A stretch of DNA of 64,000 bases from the NCBI RefSeq assembly GCF_019132875.1, contig NZ_JAHSPF010000007.1:211441-275440 (forward strand). The letters run 5' to 3'. The notes beneath the pieces are model-generated. The model was not told where the DNA came from, ran no database searches, and was given only the letters and a program-made list of their open reading frames with translations. Numbering within the stretch: the stretch's first letter is position 1; the number at the start of each line of letters is the position of its first letter. This document shows, one piece after another, positions 48,596-59,178 of the stretch. The stretch is from Erwinia phyllosphaerae (GTDB lineage Bacteria > Pseudomonadota > Gammaproteobacteria > Enterobacterales > Enterobacteriaceae). A program made the position numbers and the translations under genes.

Positions 48596-50371
48596 CTGGT
48601 TAAACCAGTTTAGCCAGCGCAGCGGCCACGGGCGTTGTCGGCCTTCGTGCTGGTTTATCTGCGCTATGCGTTCCTGTATCGTTCTTAACAGGCAAGGCGC
48701 GTCTTCTTTATCCCACTCGACTGCTGTCAGCAAAGGCAGCGCTTCTTCTACGCTTTCCACTGCCCAGATATGGAATTTCCCTTCTTTTACCGCATCCACC
48801 ACTTCCTGCTGCAGAGAAAGATGGCGAACGTTGGCGGCCGGAATAATCACGCCCTGGCTACCGTTAAGCGTACGCTGATGACAAATATGGAAAAAGCCTT
48901 CGATTTTCTCGTTAAGGCCGCCTACAGGCTGCACCCGACCAAACTGGTCGACGGAGCCGGTTACCGCTATTTGCTGCGTAATCGGCTGATTGGCCAGTGC
49001 GCTGATCAGGGCGCAAAGTTCGGCCAGAGAGGCGCTGTCGCCATCCACTTCGGAATAGGATTGCTCAAAAACCACCGAGGCGGAGAAGGGGAGCTGCTGC
49101 TCCAGCTCCAGCTCAGCTATCAGCCAGGCCTGCATAATCATCATGCCTTTAGCATGAATATTACCGCCCAGCTCGGCTTTGCGCTCTACGTCATGGAACT
49201 CGCCGTCGCCAACGTGTACGACGCAGCTGATACGTGAAGGTTCACCAAAGGCGCGTGGATGTCCCGGAAACTCAATAACCGAGAGGGCGTTGATCTGACC
49301 AATCATTTCGCCTTCGGTTTCAATCAGGATTTGCTCCAGCAGAATTTCATCGCGAATACGCTCGGCAAGGAAGCCTTCACGCCATTCCCGACTTTCCAGC
49401 GCGGCCTGAAGATGTTCGCCAGAGATAACGTTATCATCGCTGTGGGCCAGCGCGTCCTGGAACTGGCGAGAAAGCCAGACGGGGCAAAGCGGCAGCGTAT
49501 CCTGATCGCCGGTATAGCGTACCGCTTCGCGCATCAGCACCGGCCAGAGATTATCCGCGATAACGATGTCTTCATCGGCGGCTACCGAACGCGCCCACTT
49601 GATCCACAGGCTAAAAGCTTCTTCATCAACAATCTGAATGTTTTCTTCAAATTCAGAATAGAAGGCCAGCGAGACCAGCTCCGGTTCCATCTCCTGAAAA
49701 TCCGCCAGCGCATCGCGCTCGCCGGTCAGAATGAGCCGGAAATGCATGGGCATCGGCGGCACGGAAACCGGCAGCGGCCGCGCTTCGTCAGGCGAATGCC
49801 AGCTGAACTGGCCGGTCGTCAGAATCTGCTTCAGGCGCAGCCACAGCAGCGGTTGAGCAAGCAGAGCACGGAGTGAAAGGATCAGCGTGCCGCCGTTGGC
49901 CTGATGTACCAGACCCGGCTCCAGCGTGAACGCATTATGATACTGACGAAAACAACCGAACAGCTGCTCTGCTTCTGTCCAGTCGGCAAAGTGAACGCCG
50001 CCCGTACTCGCAAAATTGTCCTGCTCTGACTCGGCGGGACGCCAGCTGATTTTCGCGCCTTCAATATGATAATGACCGCCGTAAAGCGCGGGGCTTTCTT
50101 CGGTAAAACCCGCAACGACATCCTGCAGCAGCGACTGATACTGCACGTGCTCAGGTGTTTTCACCAGCATGAGCGGCAGCTTTGCCGGGCTTTCCAGCAG
50201 CAGGCTAAGGGTGCTGAACAGGCGAGACTGCACGACGGCAAAATAACAGGAGTCATCGGGAAGCTCAGAAAAAAGCGGCTGAACGCTGTCGGTATCGGGC
50301 TGCAGGGCACGCCATTCAAGTTGGTTGTTGGTCAAAGTTATCGTATTTTTTTGAAATGAGTAATGCGGCAT
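48590..50371 (-). CDS. ycbZ: Lon-family protease-like protein YcbZ (LonH)
   Basis: 593 residues; Lon-type proteolytic domain at the C-terminus without a full AAA+ Walker set, as in E. coli YcbZ (586). The Ser-Lys dyad is visible: serine in EVDGDSASLAELCA and lysine in GGLNEKIEGFF. LEPGLVHQANGGTLILSLRALL marks the inactive ATPase-like region in two adjacent pieces. The start is uncertain: ATG 50371 is chosen, an in-frame ATG at 50398 adds nine residues, and E. coli similarity begins about 10 residues in. Neither start has a good ribosome binding site. Its cellular substrate is not established. Confidence 0.88.
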   Translation of the reverse strand: MPHYSFQKNTITLTNNQLEWRALQPDTDSVQPLFSELPDDSCYFAVVQSRLFSTLSLLLESPAKLPLMLVKTPEHVQYQSLLQDVVAGFTEESPALYGGHYHIEGAKISWRPAESEQDNFASTGGVHFADWTEAEQLFGCFRQYHNAFTLEPGLVHQANGGTLILSLRALLAQPLLWLRLKQILTTGQFSWHSPDEARPLPVSVPPMPMHFRLILTGERDALADFQEMEPELVSLAFYSEFEENIQIVDEEAFSLWIKWARSVAADEDIVIADNLWPVLMREAVRYTGDQDTLPLCPVWLSRQFQDALAHSDDNVISGEHLQAALESREWREGFLAERIRDEILLEQILIETEGEMIGQINALSVIEFPGHPRAFGEPSRISCVVHVGDGEFHDVERKAELGGNIHAKGMMIMQAWLIAELELEQQLPFSASVVFEQSYSEVDGDSASLAELCALISALANQPITQQIAVTGSVDQFGRVQPVGGLNEKIEGFFHICHQRTLNGSQGVIIPAANVRHLSLQQEVVDAVKEGKFHIWAVESVEEALPLLTAVEWDKEDAPCLLRTIQERIAQINQHEGRQRPWPLRWLNWFNQS

Positions 50372-50517
50372 TATACAAGATTTCAGCCTGTTAAGCATTG
50401 CGCAGATCCATTTCAGGCACTGATAAACAGCATTTGCGAGTTGGCTCTGGTTTTCCGTGCGGCTCGGTGAAAAAAACTGTTATCCTGAATAAGATACAGA
50501 CTTAGCATGAGATTGCG

Positions 50518-50973
50518 ATGAAATATCAGCAACTGGAAAACCTTGAAAGCGGATGGAAGTGGGCCTATCTGGTGAAAAAACATCGGGAAGGCGAAGCGAT
50601 CACGCGTTATCTGGAACGAAGCGCGGCGCAGGTTGCTGTTGGTGAGCTACTCGCGATGGAAAATCGACCGACAGAAGTGCTGACGTGGATTAGCCGACAT
50701 ATTAATCCGGCGCTTGAAAACCGCATGAAGCAAAGTATTCGTGCACGCCGCAAGCGGCATTTTAACGCCGAGCATCAGCATACGCGCAAGAAATCTATCG
50801 ATCTGGAATATCTGGTCTGGCAGAGGCTGGCCGCGCTGGCGCAGCGGCGTCACAGTACGCTGTCGGAAACCATTGTGCAGCTGATTGAAGACGCTGAACA
50901 TAAAGAGAAGTATGCCAGCCAGATGTCCTCATTAAAACAGGACTTACAGGCTATTCTGGGCAAGGCGGACTAA
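50518..50973 (+). CDS. matP: Macrodomain Ter protein MatP
   Basis: Binds matS sites and condenses the replication-terminus macrodomain, also linking it to the divisome through ZapB. 151 residues. An N-terminal four-helix bundle ([21 protein letters not shown]), the ribbon-helix-helix ([22 protein letters not shown] in two parts) and a C-terminal coiled coil ([13 protein letters not shown]) are visible. I found no matS-like sequence in this window, as expected from its position away from Ter in E. coli. Confidence 0.96.
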   Translation: MKYQQLENLESGWKWAYLVKKHREGEAITRYLERSAAQVAVGELLAMENRPTEVLTWISRHINPALENRMKQSIRARRKRHFNAEHQHTRKKSIDLEYLVWQRLAALAQRRHSTLSETIVQLIEDAEHKEKYASQMSSLKQDLQAILGKAD

Positions 50974-51084
50974 GCAGGTTTTCAGGAAAATTAACGGCCA
51001 GTTGAAGGGATAAACAACATCAGGCGTCAGCCTTCTCGTTTTTATCATTCAGCATCAGAGAGCAAATTGCTGAAGATCGCATAC

Positions 51085-51112
51085 AAAAAACCCCGCCGAA
51101 GCGGGGTTTTTT
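51085..51112. terminator. Bidirectional terminator between matP and ompA
   Basis: Perfect 12-bp stem AAAAAACCCCGC / GCGGGGTTTTTT with loop CGAA; A and T runs form part of the stem, so it can serve both strands. Confidence 0.92.
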
Positions 51113-51127
51113 ATCAAAGCGTTAAAC

Positions 51128-52192
51128 TTAACCCTGAGGCTGAGTTACAACGTCTTTGATGCCTTTAACCTGAATTTCTACACGACGGTCTGGACCCAGA
51201 CATTCGATCAGGGCTTTACGGCCTTTCACGCTGTCACAGGTGTTGCCGGTAACTGGGTTAGATTCACCCATGCCACGTGCAGAGATCTTGTTAGAAGGGA
51301 TGCCTTTAGAAACGAGGTAGTCAACAACGGACTGAGCACGTTTCTCGGACAGTTTCTGGTTGTACTGGTCAGAACCGATACGGTCGGTGAAGCCCAGAAC
51401 AACAACGCTGCCGTCTTTCGGATCCAGAGAGCTCAGCTGGGTGTACAGCTGATCCAGAGCCTGCTGGCCTTCAGGCTTCAGAGTCGCCTTGTTGAAGGTG
51501 AACAGAACGTCTGATTTCAGGGTGAAACGCTTGGTTTCAACAACTGGCGCTGGCGCTGGAGCCGGAGCCGGTGCTGGAGCTGCTTCATCCTGACCGAAGC
51601 GGTAGGAAACACCTACGCTCAGCATGGCGTTGTCTGGACGAGTACCAACGGTGTTTGCATCACCGATGTTGTTCACCCACTGATAATCCAGGCGGGTAGC
51701 CCAGTTTTTGGTCACAGCATACTCAAGGCCCACTGCTGCCAGCGGAGAAACGCCGGTGTCGTGGTCGCTGATGCGGTTGCCGTTGTTGTTCTGCTTAGAG
51801 TCTGCGCGCCATACCATGCCGCCCAGACGGGTGTACACGTCCAGATCGTCATAGATTGGGTAGCTCAGTTTAGCAGCCAGCTGAACGCCCTGTGCTTTAT
51901 ATGCGCCATTTACTACATTGCCTTTGTAAGGCATACGGCCCAGCCAGTCATAACCCAGTTCGAAGCCCAGGTATTGGTTAGCCTGGTAACCACCGAACGC
52001 ACCAGCGCCCAGCTGGCTTTCGTGAGTTGGACCGTCGTTGTTTGCATAACCGTTACCGTAGTAACCAGTGTCGTGGTACTGAGACCAGCCCAGTTTCGCA
52101 CCGGCGTACCAGGTGTCATCTTTAGGGGCGGCCTGCGCTACGGTAGCGAAGCCAGCCAGTGCCACTGCAATTGCGATAGCTGTCTTTTTCAT
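51128..52192 (-). CDS. ompA: Outer-membrane protein A
   Basis: Abundant outer-membrane protein that tethers the outer membrane to peptidoglycan. 354 residues: signal peptide to about residue 21 (VAQA), an eight-stranded barrel to about 195, a Pro-Ala linker, and the OmpA_C peptidoglycan-binding domain with [19 protein letters not shown] and the disulfide pair in NTCDSVKG and IECLGPDRR. Start and the sequence just before it (GATGATAACGAGGCGC) are the same as in E. coli ompA. Confidence 0.98.
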   Translation of the reverse strand: MKKTAIAIAVALAGFATVAQAAPKDDTWYAGAKLGWSQYHDTGYYGNGYANNDGPTHESQLGAGAFGGYQANQYLGFELGYDWLGRMPYKGNVVNGAYKAQGVQLAAKLSYPIYDDLDVYTRLGGMVWRADSKQNNNGNRISDHDTGVSPLAAVGLEYAVTKNWATRLDYQWVNNIGDANTVGTRPDNAMLSVGVSYRFGQDEAAPAPAPAPAPAPVVETKRFTLKSDVLFTFNKATLKPEGQQALDQLYTQLSSLDPKDGSVVVLGFTDRIGSDQYNQKLSEKRAQSVVDYLVSKGIPSNKISARGMGESNPVTGNTCDSVKGRKALIECLGPDRRVEIQVKGIKDVVTQPQG

Positions 52193-52539
52193 TTTTGCGC
52201 CTCGTTATCATCCAAATAGGCAATGAGCTTTCATTAGCTCTTTGATTAATCCTTCGCCGGGTTATGACGCTCGATTATGACTCATCCAAAAAAGGGAGAT
52301 TATTGAGCACCCTGGCGACGTAAAGTCTACAACGTACCAGCAAAGTTACAAGTAAGATGTGAAGGAGGCCTGAAAAAAAACGGAGGTTTAGACACAAATT
52401 TACATATTTAACTTATGTGAGGGACGAAATAAAGGAGGGGGAAAAGAGGGCTAAACCATTGTCACGCCGGGTCATAGCATAATCAGACGCTTATCAGGCC
52501 CGGCGAAGAAGTTTATGATGGGAAAACTCTTATTTTTAC
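52193..52539 (-). promoter_or_regulatory. ompA leader and promoter region (MicA-type target), gap to sulA
   Basis: 347 bases with no gene. Adjacent to ompA the minus strand reads GGATGATAACGAGGCGCAAA, the conserved ribosome-binding/MicA pairing region. A short hairpin GAGCT-AATGAA-AGCTC lies about 30-45 bases upstream of the start, in the leader that stabilises ompA mRNA in E. coli. The distal part (52330-52539) is AT-rich; no terminator for sulA was identified there. Confidence 0.65.
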
Positions 52540-53049
52540 TTAATGATACAAACTTGAGTGAATCTTTAAGCCATTAAAGGGTCTGGAGGTCGCCATTTCG
52601 GTCGGATCCGGGCGCATAATTAACCCCAGGGCCTGGCCACAAAGAGCAGCATTATGCAGTCGTTGCCGATCGTCTGATGACAATTCCTCCGGCAGCCAGC
52701 CGAGCACTACGCTGTAGTTTCCTGTTTGCAGGGCCTTTATCATCGCTTCCAGCGTATTAATGGCCGCTGTTCCCTGAACCTGCATCACTTTATCCAGCGG
52801 CAGGCCGGATTGCGCAAGCCAGCTACGGCTTAGTTTTTGCTGTGGCGTCAGCCAAAGCTGCCAGCGTGACTGGGTGCCGAGCTGTTGCAGTAGAGGTAAA
52901 AGCAGCATTTGCGTCATGCCTGGCTGATTCTCACTGTAAATCAGTTCGCTGATAAGGCCAGTAGCTTCGTTTGTTGTCGATGCGGCACAGGCTGAAGCCT
53001 GTTGAAAACGGCGATTAGCAAAAAGAGATTTCATGGAATGAGTATGCAT
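52540..53049 (-). CDS. sulA: SOS cell division inhibitor SulA
   Basis: SOS-induced protein that sequesters FtsZ and blocks septation. 169 residues, as in E. coli. The central block [20 protein letters not shown] (residues 47-66) is conserved, as is the C-terminal [10 protein letters not shown], the part recognised by Lon protease for rapid turnover. The N-terminal 25 residues diverge, as usual. A perfect LexA box sits 22 bases upstream. An internal ATG six codons in is a weaker alternative. Confidence 0.95.
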   Translation of the reverse strand: MHTHSMKSLFANRRFQQASACAASTTNEATGLISELIYSENQPGMTQMLLLPLLQQLGTQSRWQLWLTPQQKLSRSWLAQSGLPLDKVMQVQGTAAINTLEAMIKALQTGNYSVVLGWLPEELSSDDRQRLHNAALCGQALGLIMRPDPTEMATSRPFNGLKIHSSLYH

Positions 53050-53070
53050 ATTGGCTTTGCTCGCAGGTCA

Positions 53071-53086
53071 CTGTATGGATATACAG
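53071..53086 (-). promoter_or_regulatory. LexA box of sulA
   Basis: CTGTATGGATATACAG, a full match to CTGT-N8-ACAG, 22-37 bases before the sulA start. Confidence 0.95.
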
Positions 53087-53257
53087 TATAAGGGTAATGC
53101 ATAAAGATCAACCTTATTTTTTGAAAACGCCTCGCAAAATCACAATCCAGGCGACCCACACAGCAATTATTAATTGAACCTGTAACGGTGATTGCATACC
53201 TTTCTTTTCCAGAGAAAACGCCACGGGAAGGCATCATTTATCTGGAAGGAGAGAATT

Positions 53258-53884
53258 ATGTGTGACTCAAAAACGCAGATTGCCAAAGCCAAATGTCAGC
53301 TTGCTGAACTGGGCGATATCGACAGTCGTAGCCAGTTCGGCGGCTACAGTCTGTCTGTCGATAACGTTGTTTTTGCCCTGGTAGCAGAAGGAGAGCTCTA
53401 TCTGCGCGCTTGCGAGCAGGTGAAGCCCTATCTGACCGAGCGGAAAATGAAACCTTTGCACTTCAATAAAAGAGGCGTGCCGGTCGCGCTGGACTACTAT
53501 CGCGTTGACGAGCCTTTATGGAAAGAGAACGAACAGCTTCTGGCGCTTTCCAGGCTTTGCCTGCAGGGCGCACGTGAGCAGAAAGCCCGGCAGCAACAAA
53601 ATCAGCGTTTAAAAGATTTGCCTAACCTGACCGGAAAGCTGGAAATGTTGTTAAGGCAGGTAGGCATCAGCACCATTGCCAGGCTCAAGCAAGAGGGGGC
53701 CAGACGCTGCTGGCTTAAGCTGTACGCCAGTAATAAAAATGTCGGCATTAATATTCTGTTTGCGCTCGAAGGCGCTATTACAGGGCATCATCATGAAGCG
53801 CTGCCGGAACATATCAAAACAGAACTTCGGCGGTGGTACAAAGAAACGATGCGGCGTCAGATGGCCAGGCAGCAAAAACCTTAA
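53258..53884 (+). CDS. sxy: CRP-S activator Sxy (TfoX)
   Basis: Co-activator with CRP of competence and type IV pilus genes with CRP-S sites. 208 residues (E. coli 209), with an N-terminal TfoX_N domain (RSQFGGYSLSVDNVVFALV, about 24-42) and a C-terminal TfoX_C helix-hairpin domain (LKDLPNLTGKLEMLLRQVG, about 121-139). Start ATG 53258 has the excellent ribosome binding site GGAAGGAGAG; the frame is open back to 53192 without similarity. Divergent from sulA; its stop overlaps the yccS stop by 4 bases. Confidence 0.94.
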   Translation: MCDSKTQIAKAKCQLAELGDIDSRSQFGGYSLSVDNVVFALVAEGELYLRACEQVKPYLTERKMKPLHFNKRGVPVALDYYRVDEPLWKENEQLLALSRLCLQGAREQKARQQQNQRLKDLPNLTGKLEMLLRQVGISTIARLKQEGARRCWLKLYASNKNVGINILFALEGAITGHHHEALPEHIKTELRRWYKETMRRQMARQQKP

Positions 53885-56010
53885 GCCGCAGAGAGTTTTT
53901 TCTTAAGCCGGGCTATTTCCGGCAGCAGCGCGACCAGCAGGCCAACTTGCTGCAATACCAGCGGTTCTTTCGTTTCCGGCGCGGCCTCGGCCTCGGCCAG
54001 ACGTACAGACAGATTATCCAGCAGTCTGGCAGCCTTACTGTCGTCTACGATATCAACGTGCAGTACGTCATCAACGTAGCAGACCGCGTCGTCCATCAAC
54101 TGCAGAATTGGCTGGCTGGTCATTTTTTCACGGTGCGCGCCCAGGGCCGAGATGTAGCTGAGAAAGGAGTGGTTAAGGCACAGCAGGCGAAAAGCATCTT
54201 CTCGCAGGCTGGTCCCGGTATTTTTCTCTGCTGAAATATTTGAAACCACGGAGGCAAGTTCCGCATCGCCATTATGGGCATCGCGGCGTGCTACGCGGTA
54301 ATCCAGCCGGTTATCTTTACCCTGGTGATACTGCACAAGGATAGCGTCCAGGTAGCGACAGTTAGCGTTCAGCGTACGCTCCGCTACGGCAGAAAGACGG
54401 CGGAAGCGCCAGTCGGGCCAGATAAAAGCCACGGCCAGCCAGGCGATGCCGCAGCCCAACAGCGTATCGATAATACGCGGCAGCGCGACCTCAAAACCTT
54501 CACCGAGCAGGTTAAAGCAGCACAGCACCAGCAAGGTAATAAACAGCGTGGCGGTAGCATATTGCGACTGGCGGAAAGCAAAAAACAGTACGCCGCTCAG
54601 CACAATCAGCACAAGCTGGCCTTCCACGGAAGGCACCAGCCAGAGCAACGGCAAGCCGATCATAATGCCGACGACCGTACCGGCAATACGCAAGGCCAGC
54701 CTGCGCTTTGTGGCGTTGTAGTTGGGCTGGCAGACAAACAGGCTGGTCAACAATATCCAGTAGCCATGTTCAAGCCCGGTCAGCTTGATAAAAGCGTAAC
54801 CGGTACACAGCAGTAACGACATGCGTACGGCGTGGCGAAAAAGTGGCGACTGCGGTGATAAATGGCGGCTCAGGCGCAGGCGAATATCGGCCCAGCCAGT
54901 CAGGCCTTCGCTGGAAAGGCGGCCATCGCTGTTATCCTGTAATACCTGCTCGGACTCAATCGTCGCCAGCTGCGCGTCTATTGCCTTCAGGTTGTGCAGC
55001 AAATAGTGCATTGCTTTGATTTCACCGCTGGCTGGCTGCGCCTTAGTGATACGATCCAGTGCGGCCTGTAAATGAACAAATGCACGTTCAAAACGCGCAT
55101 CATGCTGCCAGGGTTCACGCAGTAAAATGCAGTTAGCCAACTGCTGGCAGGCCTTAGCCTGCATGGTTAGCAGCCGTTGAAAACGGAATAAAATATCGCT
55201 GTAGCGGTACGCTTTGCGCAGCGCATGGTATTGCGCATGGGAAGAGCTGGCGCGCTCGTGAATATCCTGCGCCACAAAGTAATAGTGCAGCGTACGTCGG
55301 GTGCTTCGCTGCCCCCTGTCGCCACGCAGCCGCGACTGAATGGAAATTTTTGTCTGGTTCAGCGTGGCAACCAGCTGGCTGTTGGTCATCGCGGCTTCAA
55401 TCAGCGAGCCATCATCGTTTTCTTCAATATCGGGATCGAACAGGCCTGCTTTGGCTTCCAGATAACGCGCCAGACCCTCAAAGCAGCGGGCAATATTTTC
55501 CTGCAGCGGCCGTACCGGAAAAAGGGTGTGGCCAATAAGCGTCAGCAGGTTGTACCAGACAGCGCCCAACAGCAGGAGCGCAGGCTGCATGTACCACTGC
55601 TGAAACAGGCCAAGCCCAAGCAAAGTGTAAACGGCAATCAGCAGCGCGCCAAAAGCGATAGTGGCATAACGCTGACCCAGCGCGCCCAGCAGGATGAATC
55701 CCCATGTTGAGAGCGCGAGGCCAATAATAAACAGCCAGGGATAAGGCGACAGGAGCTCAATAGACACTGACGCCACGCAAAAACAGATCAGCGTGCTCAA
55801 TAAATTGCGCAAACGACCGCTGAGCCGATCGTCAAGATCGGTCAGCGCTGCGGCCACCACACCCAGCGTTAGCGGAATAGTCCAGGTAATCTGGCCCAGC
55901 CATAGCGGCACGGCTGTAGTACCGGCCAGGGCAAAAAAGATCCGCAGGTTATAGAGCAGCGCGCTGTTATAAGCATAGCGGCGCAGGCGTGGCGTCAGCG
56001 TTAAGAGCAT
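53881..56010 (-). CDS. yccS: FUSC-family inner-membrane protein YccS
   Basis: 709 residues of the YccS/YhfK family, fusaric-acid-resistance-like membrane proteins of unknown substrate. Two blocks of hydrophobic helices (about residues 20-160 and 385-510) alternate with cytoplasmic domains; LYNLRIFFALAGTTAVPLWLG in the first and HGYWILLTSLFVCQPNYNAT in the second (each over 20 only when joined) are conserved. Convergent with sxy and preceded by yccF by 2 bases on the same strand, suggesting co-expression. Confidence 0.92.
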   Translation of the reverse strand: MLLTLTPRLRRYAYNSALLYNLRIFFALAGTTAVPLWLGQITWTIPLTLGVVAAALTDLDDRLSGRLRNLLSTLICFCVASVSIELLSPYPWLFIIGLALSTWGFILLGALGQRYATIAFGALLIAVYTLLGLGLFQQWYMQPALLLLGAVWYNLLTLIGHTLFPVRPLQENIARCFEGLARYLEAKAGLFDPDIEENDDGSLIEAAMTNSQLVATLNQTKISIQSRLRGDRGQRSTRRTLHYYFVAQDIHERASSSHAQYHALRKAYRYSDILFRFQRLLTMQAKACQQLANCILLREPWQHDARFERAFVHLQAALDRITKAQPASGEIKAMHYLLHNLKAIDAQLATIESEQVLQDNSDGRLSSEGLTGWADIRLRLSRHLSPQSPLFRHAVRMSLLLCTGYAFIKLTGLEHGYWILLTSLFVCQPNYNATKRRLALRIAGTVVGIMIGLPLLWLVPSVEGQLVLIVLSGVLFFAFRQSQYATATLFITLLVLCCFNLLGEGFEVALPRIIDTLLGCGIAWLAVAFIWPDWRFRRLSAVAERTLNANCRYLDAILVQYHQGKDNRLDYRVARRDAHNGDAELASVVSNISAEKNTGTSLREDAFRLLCLNHSFLSYISALGAHREKMTSQPILQLMDDAVCYVDDVLHVDIVDDSKAARLLDNLSVRLAEAEAAPETKEPLVLQQVGLLVALLPEIARLKKKLSAA

Positions 56011-56012
56011 AG

Positions 56013-56459
56013 TTAGTTAAACCGGCTACGGGCGTTAGCTTCGCGGGCGGCCTTTGCAACTTCAACGCTTACCACACGGCGTCCCACAGGCCACAGCGCG
56101 ATGGCAGCAATTTTGAAATGAGCGATGCCGGTAGGAATGCCGATAATCGTAATGCATTGTGCGATACCAACCAGAATATGCGTCACGCAGAGCCACCAGC
56201 CGCAAAAAACCAGCCAGACAATGTTCAGCAAGGTGCCGCCAGAATTCAGGAAAATATTTTTCCGGCCGGGATTGAGTTCGTCAACGTGCACCGCTTCGTT
56301 ACCGAAAGGGAATAGGGAAAGTTTAGTGATTTCCCAACAGGAACGGGTTAGCGGCAGGGTAATAATAAAGATAATGCTTAACAGCGTAGCGACCAGCCAG
56401 CCAATAGTGGTCAAAAATCCGCCCATGAAAAAATTCAGAATGTTTAAAATGGTACGCAT
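56013..56459 (-). CDS. yccF: YccF-domain inner-membrane protein
   Basis: 148 residues, two YccF domains each with paired hydrophobic segments (about 10-45 and 78-115). Conserved LVFCGWWLCVTHI and GIAHFKIAAIALWPVGR. Function unknown. Two bases separate it from yccS downstream, so they are probably one operon. Divergent from helD. Confidence 0.92.
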   Translation of the reverse strand: MRTILNILNFFMGGFLTTIGWLVATLLSIIFIITLPLTRSCWEITKLSLFPFGNEAVHVDELNPGRKNIFLNSGGTLLNIVWLVFCGWWLCVTHILVGIAQCITIIGIPTGIAHFKIAAIALWPVGRRVVSVEVAKAAREANARSRFN

Positions 56460-56590
56460 CAGATAGTGTCCTCCTGGTGCGAAAAAAGAGAAGGGTCAAT
56501 ACGTTGATTATACCGTGTTTTAGCGCTGGAGCGGTACTCCCTTGCCGGGTAAACTGTCGCGATTAAGCTATCCGCAGCCCGAGGCCATTA

Positions 56591-58645
56591 ATGGAACTGA
56601 AAGCAACATCGCTGGGTAAGCATCTGGCACAGCACCCCTATAATCGGGTTCGCCTGCTCGCGGCAGGCGTGGAAGTCAGCGGTGAAAAACACGAATACCT
56701 GATTCCTTTCAACCAGCTAATAGCAATCCGCTGTAAGCGTGGGCTGGTCTGGGGCGAGCTGGAGTTTTCTCTGCCGGATGAAAAGGTCGTGCGGCTACAC
56801 GGTACCGAATGGCAGGAAACGCAGCGTTTTTATCACTACCTCAATCAGGCCTGGCAAAACTGGAGCCAGAGTATGAGCCCGATCGCGGCCGCAGTTTTAC
56901 AGCAGCAGGTAGATAAACTGCGCGAGGCCGAACAGCAGGATAAATGGCTAAAACGTAATGAGGTTGTTGACTGGCGTAAGGCTATCCTGACCGCTTACGC
57001 ATCACAACCTCTGCCGCTTGCCCGGCTGGAAACCTTTGATAACTGTCGTGAAGCCTGGTATTTCTGCCAGCGTTGGCTGGAAAATAGCGAAACAGAGCGG
57101 CAAAAACGCAATGAAAAGTGGTCAGAAAAGATGCTGGCGCAGTATGCGGATTTTTTTAACCGCTTAGAAAGCTCGCCTCTGAACGCGGCGCAAATCCGGG
57201 CAGTTATCAACGGCGAAGAAGCGTTGCTGGTGCTGGCCGGTGCCGGTAGCGGTAAAACCGCCGTGCTGGTGGCCCGCGCAGCCTGGCTGCTGTTACGCAA
57301 ACAAGCTACCGCAGAACAAATTCTGCCACTGGCTTTTGGCCGGTTAGCGGCTGAAGAAATGAATAACCGCCTTAAACAGTGTCTGAATCATGACGATGTT
57401 GTTGCGCGCACCTTTCACTCGCTGGCGCTGCATATTATTCGCGAAGGCAGCAATAAAATGCCGGTGATTAGCCAACTGGAAAATGATGCCGTACAAAGAC
57501 AGCAGCTGTTAATCGAAGCCTGGCAACAGCAGTGCAATGAGAAAAAAGCCCAGGCCAACGGCTGGCGGCAATGGTTACAGGAAGAGCTGGGCTGGGAGCT
57601 GGCGGAAGGCGTTTACTGGCAGGATAGCGAGCTGGTTAAACGCCTGGGTAGCCGACTGGATCGCTGGCTGGGACTGATGCGTATGCATGGTGGCGCGCAG
57701 GCGGCCATGATTGAATCCGCGCCGGAAGAGGTTCGTGAGCTGTTTGGCAAGCGAGTTAAACTCATGGCACCGCTGCTGAAAACCTGGAAGAGCGCGTTAA
57801 AAGAAGAGGGCGCTGTCGATTTCAGCGGCCTGATCCATCAGGCCATTGCCATTCTGGAAAAGGGACGTTTTATCAGCCCGTGGAAGCATATTCTGGTTGA
57901 TGAGTTTCAGGATATCTCTCCGCAGCAGGCCGCATTACTCACGGCGCTGCGTAAGCACAATAGTCAAACCTCGCTCTTTGCCGTGGGTGACGACTGGCAG
58001 GCTATTTACCGGTTTAACGGTGCCGATATGGCGCTAACGACCGCGTTTCATCACTACTTTGGGGAAGGCGACCGCTGCGTGCTGGATACTACGTATCGTT
58101 TTAACGCGCGGATTGGCGAGATCGCTAACGCTTTCGTGCAGAGTAATCCGCAACAGTTAAGAAAACCCCTGAATAGCCTGAGCAAAGGCAATAAAAAAGC
58201 CATCTCACTGCTTCCTGAAGCGCAGCTGGAAACGTTACTGGATAAAATCAGCGGTTATGCCACGCCGGAAGAACGGGTGCTGATACTGGCGCGCTATCAT
58301 CATTTACGGCCTGACTTGTTGAATAAAGCAAAAACGCGCTGGCCCGGACTGAATATCGATTTTGCCACCATCCATGCCAGTAAAGGGCAGCAGGCGGATT
58401 ACGTATTATTAACGGGCTTGCGTAGCGGAGAGGACGGTTTTCCGGCGGCGGCAAGAGAGTCAGTTATTGAACAGGCCTTACTGCCCCCACCGGAAAGTTT
58501 TCCCGACGCCGAAGAGCGTCGTCTGGCTTACGTAGCGATAACGCGTGCCAGGCAGCAGGTCTGGCTGCTGTTCGACAGCGTTTCACCTTCTGCTTTTGTT
58601 GCAGAGTTTAAACGCCTGGGCGTACCGGTATTACGTAAACCCTGA
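56591..58645 (+). CDS. helD: DNA helicase IV HelD
   Basis: UvrD/Rep-type superfamily 1 3'-5' DNA helicase. 684 residues, as in E. coli. Walker A LAGAGSGKTAVL at about 214-225, Walker B ILVDEFQDISPQQ near 434, FAVGDDWQAIYRFNGAD, and the C-terminal motif TIHASKGQQADYV and YVAITRARQQV. The N-terminal domain (first 110 residues) is the HelD-specific region. Convergent with mgsA 18 bases downstream. Confidence 0.96.
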   Translation: MELKATSLGKHLAQHPYNRVRLLAAGVEVSGEKHEYLIPFNQLIAIRCKRGLVWGELEFSLPDEKVVRLHGTEWQETQRFYHYLNQAWQNWSQSMSPIAAAVLQQQVDKLREAEQQDKWLKRNEVVDWRKAILTAYASQPLPLARLETFDNCREAWYFCQRWLENSETERQKRNEKWSEKMLAQYADFFNRLESSPLNAAQIRAVINGEEALLVLAGAGSGKTAVLVARAAWLLLRKQATAEQILPLAFGRLAAEEMNNRLKQCLNHDDVVARTFHSLALHIIREGSNKMPVISQLENDAVQRQQLLIEAWQQQCNEKKAQANGWRQWLQEELGWELAEGVYWQDSELVKRLGSRLDRWLGLMRMHGGAQAAMIESAPEEVRELFGKRVKLMAPLLKTWKSALKEEGAVDFSGLIHQAIAILEKGRFISPWKHILVDEFQDISPQQAALLTALRKHNSQTSLFAVGDDWQAIYRFNGADMALTTAFHHYFGEGDRCVLDTTYRFNARIGEIANAFVQSNPQQLRKPLNSLSKGNKKAISLLPEAQLETLLDKISGYATPEERVLILARYHHLRPDLLNKAKTRWPGLNIDFATIHASKGQQADYVLLTGLRSGEDGFPAAARESVIEQALLPPPESFPDAEERRLAYVAITRARQQVWLLFDSVSPSAFVAEFKRLGVPVLRKP

Positions 58646-58663
58646 CTCAGCACGCCCGATTGC

Positions 58664-59122
58664 TTACTGTAGACGCTCCTGCAAATAGCGCTCATAGTCG
58701 GGAACGGAAACGGCAAGCTGCTGAGCAAACAGCGGAGAATGGATAATAAAATCGGCGGTTGAGCGATTGGTCGCAACGGGGATGTTCCACACCGTAGCCA
58801 GGCGCAACAGTGCTTTGACATCAGGATCGTGCGGCACCGCGTTCAGGGGATCCCAAAAGAAGATCAGTACGTCGATTTTACCTTCGGCAATCATTGCACC
58901 TACCTGCTGGTCGCCGCCCATCGGGCCGCTCAGCATGGCAGTTACACTCAGGCCGGTCGCGCGCTGAATCAGGTTACCGGTCGTGCCGGTAGCGTAAAGC
59001 AGATGCTGCTGCAACAGCGCTTTATGGCTGTCGACCCACTCCATCATCGAAGCTTTACAGTGATCGTGTGCGACCAGCGCAATATGTTTTTTATCCCGTA
59101 GGGTTCGGGTAGTTTGTTCCAT
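58664..59122 (-). CDS. mgsA: Methylglyoxal synthase
   Basis: Converts dihydroxyacetone phosphate to methylglyoxal and phosphate as a glycolytic bypass. 152 residues, as in E. coli. Active-site and phosphate-binding residues are in place: VAHDHCK with H19 and D20, [10 protein letters not shown] with D71, and FFWDPL with D91, H98 and D101 in NAVPHDPD. Its toxic product is handled by glyoxalases such as gloC elsewhere in the window. Confidence 0.97.
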   Translation of the reverse strand: MEQTTRTLRDKKHIALVAHDHCKASMMEWVDSHKALLQQHLLYATGTTGNLIQRATGLSVTAMLSGPMGGDQQVGAMIAEGKIDVLIFFWDPLNAVPHDPDVKALLRLATVWNIPVATNRSTADFIIHSPLFAQQLAVSVPDYERYLQERLQ

Positions 59123-59178
59123 GACAACATCCTGTTCCGCATTGAAAAAACAACTATACGGTTTCCAGTTACAGGATG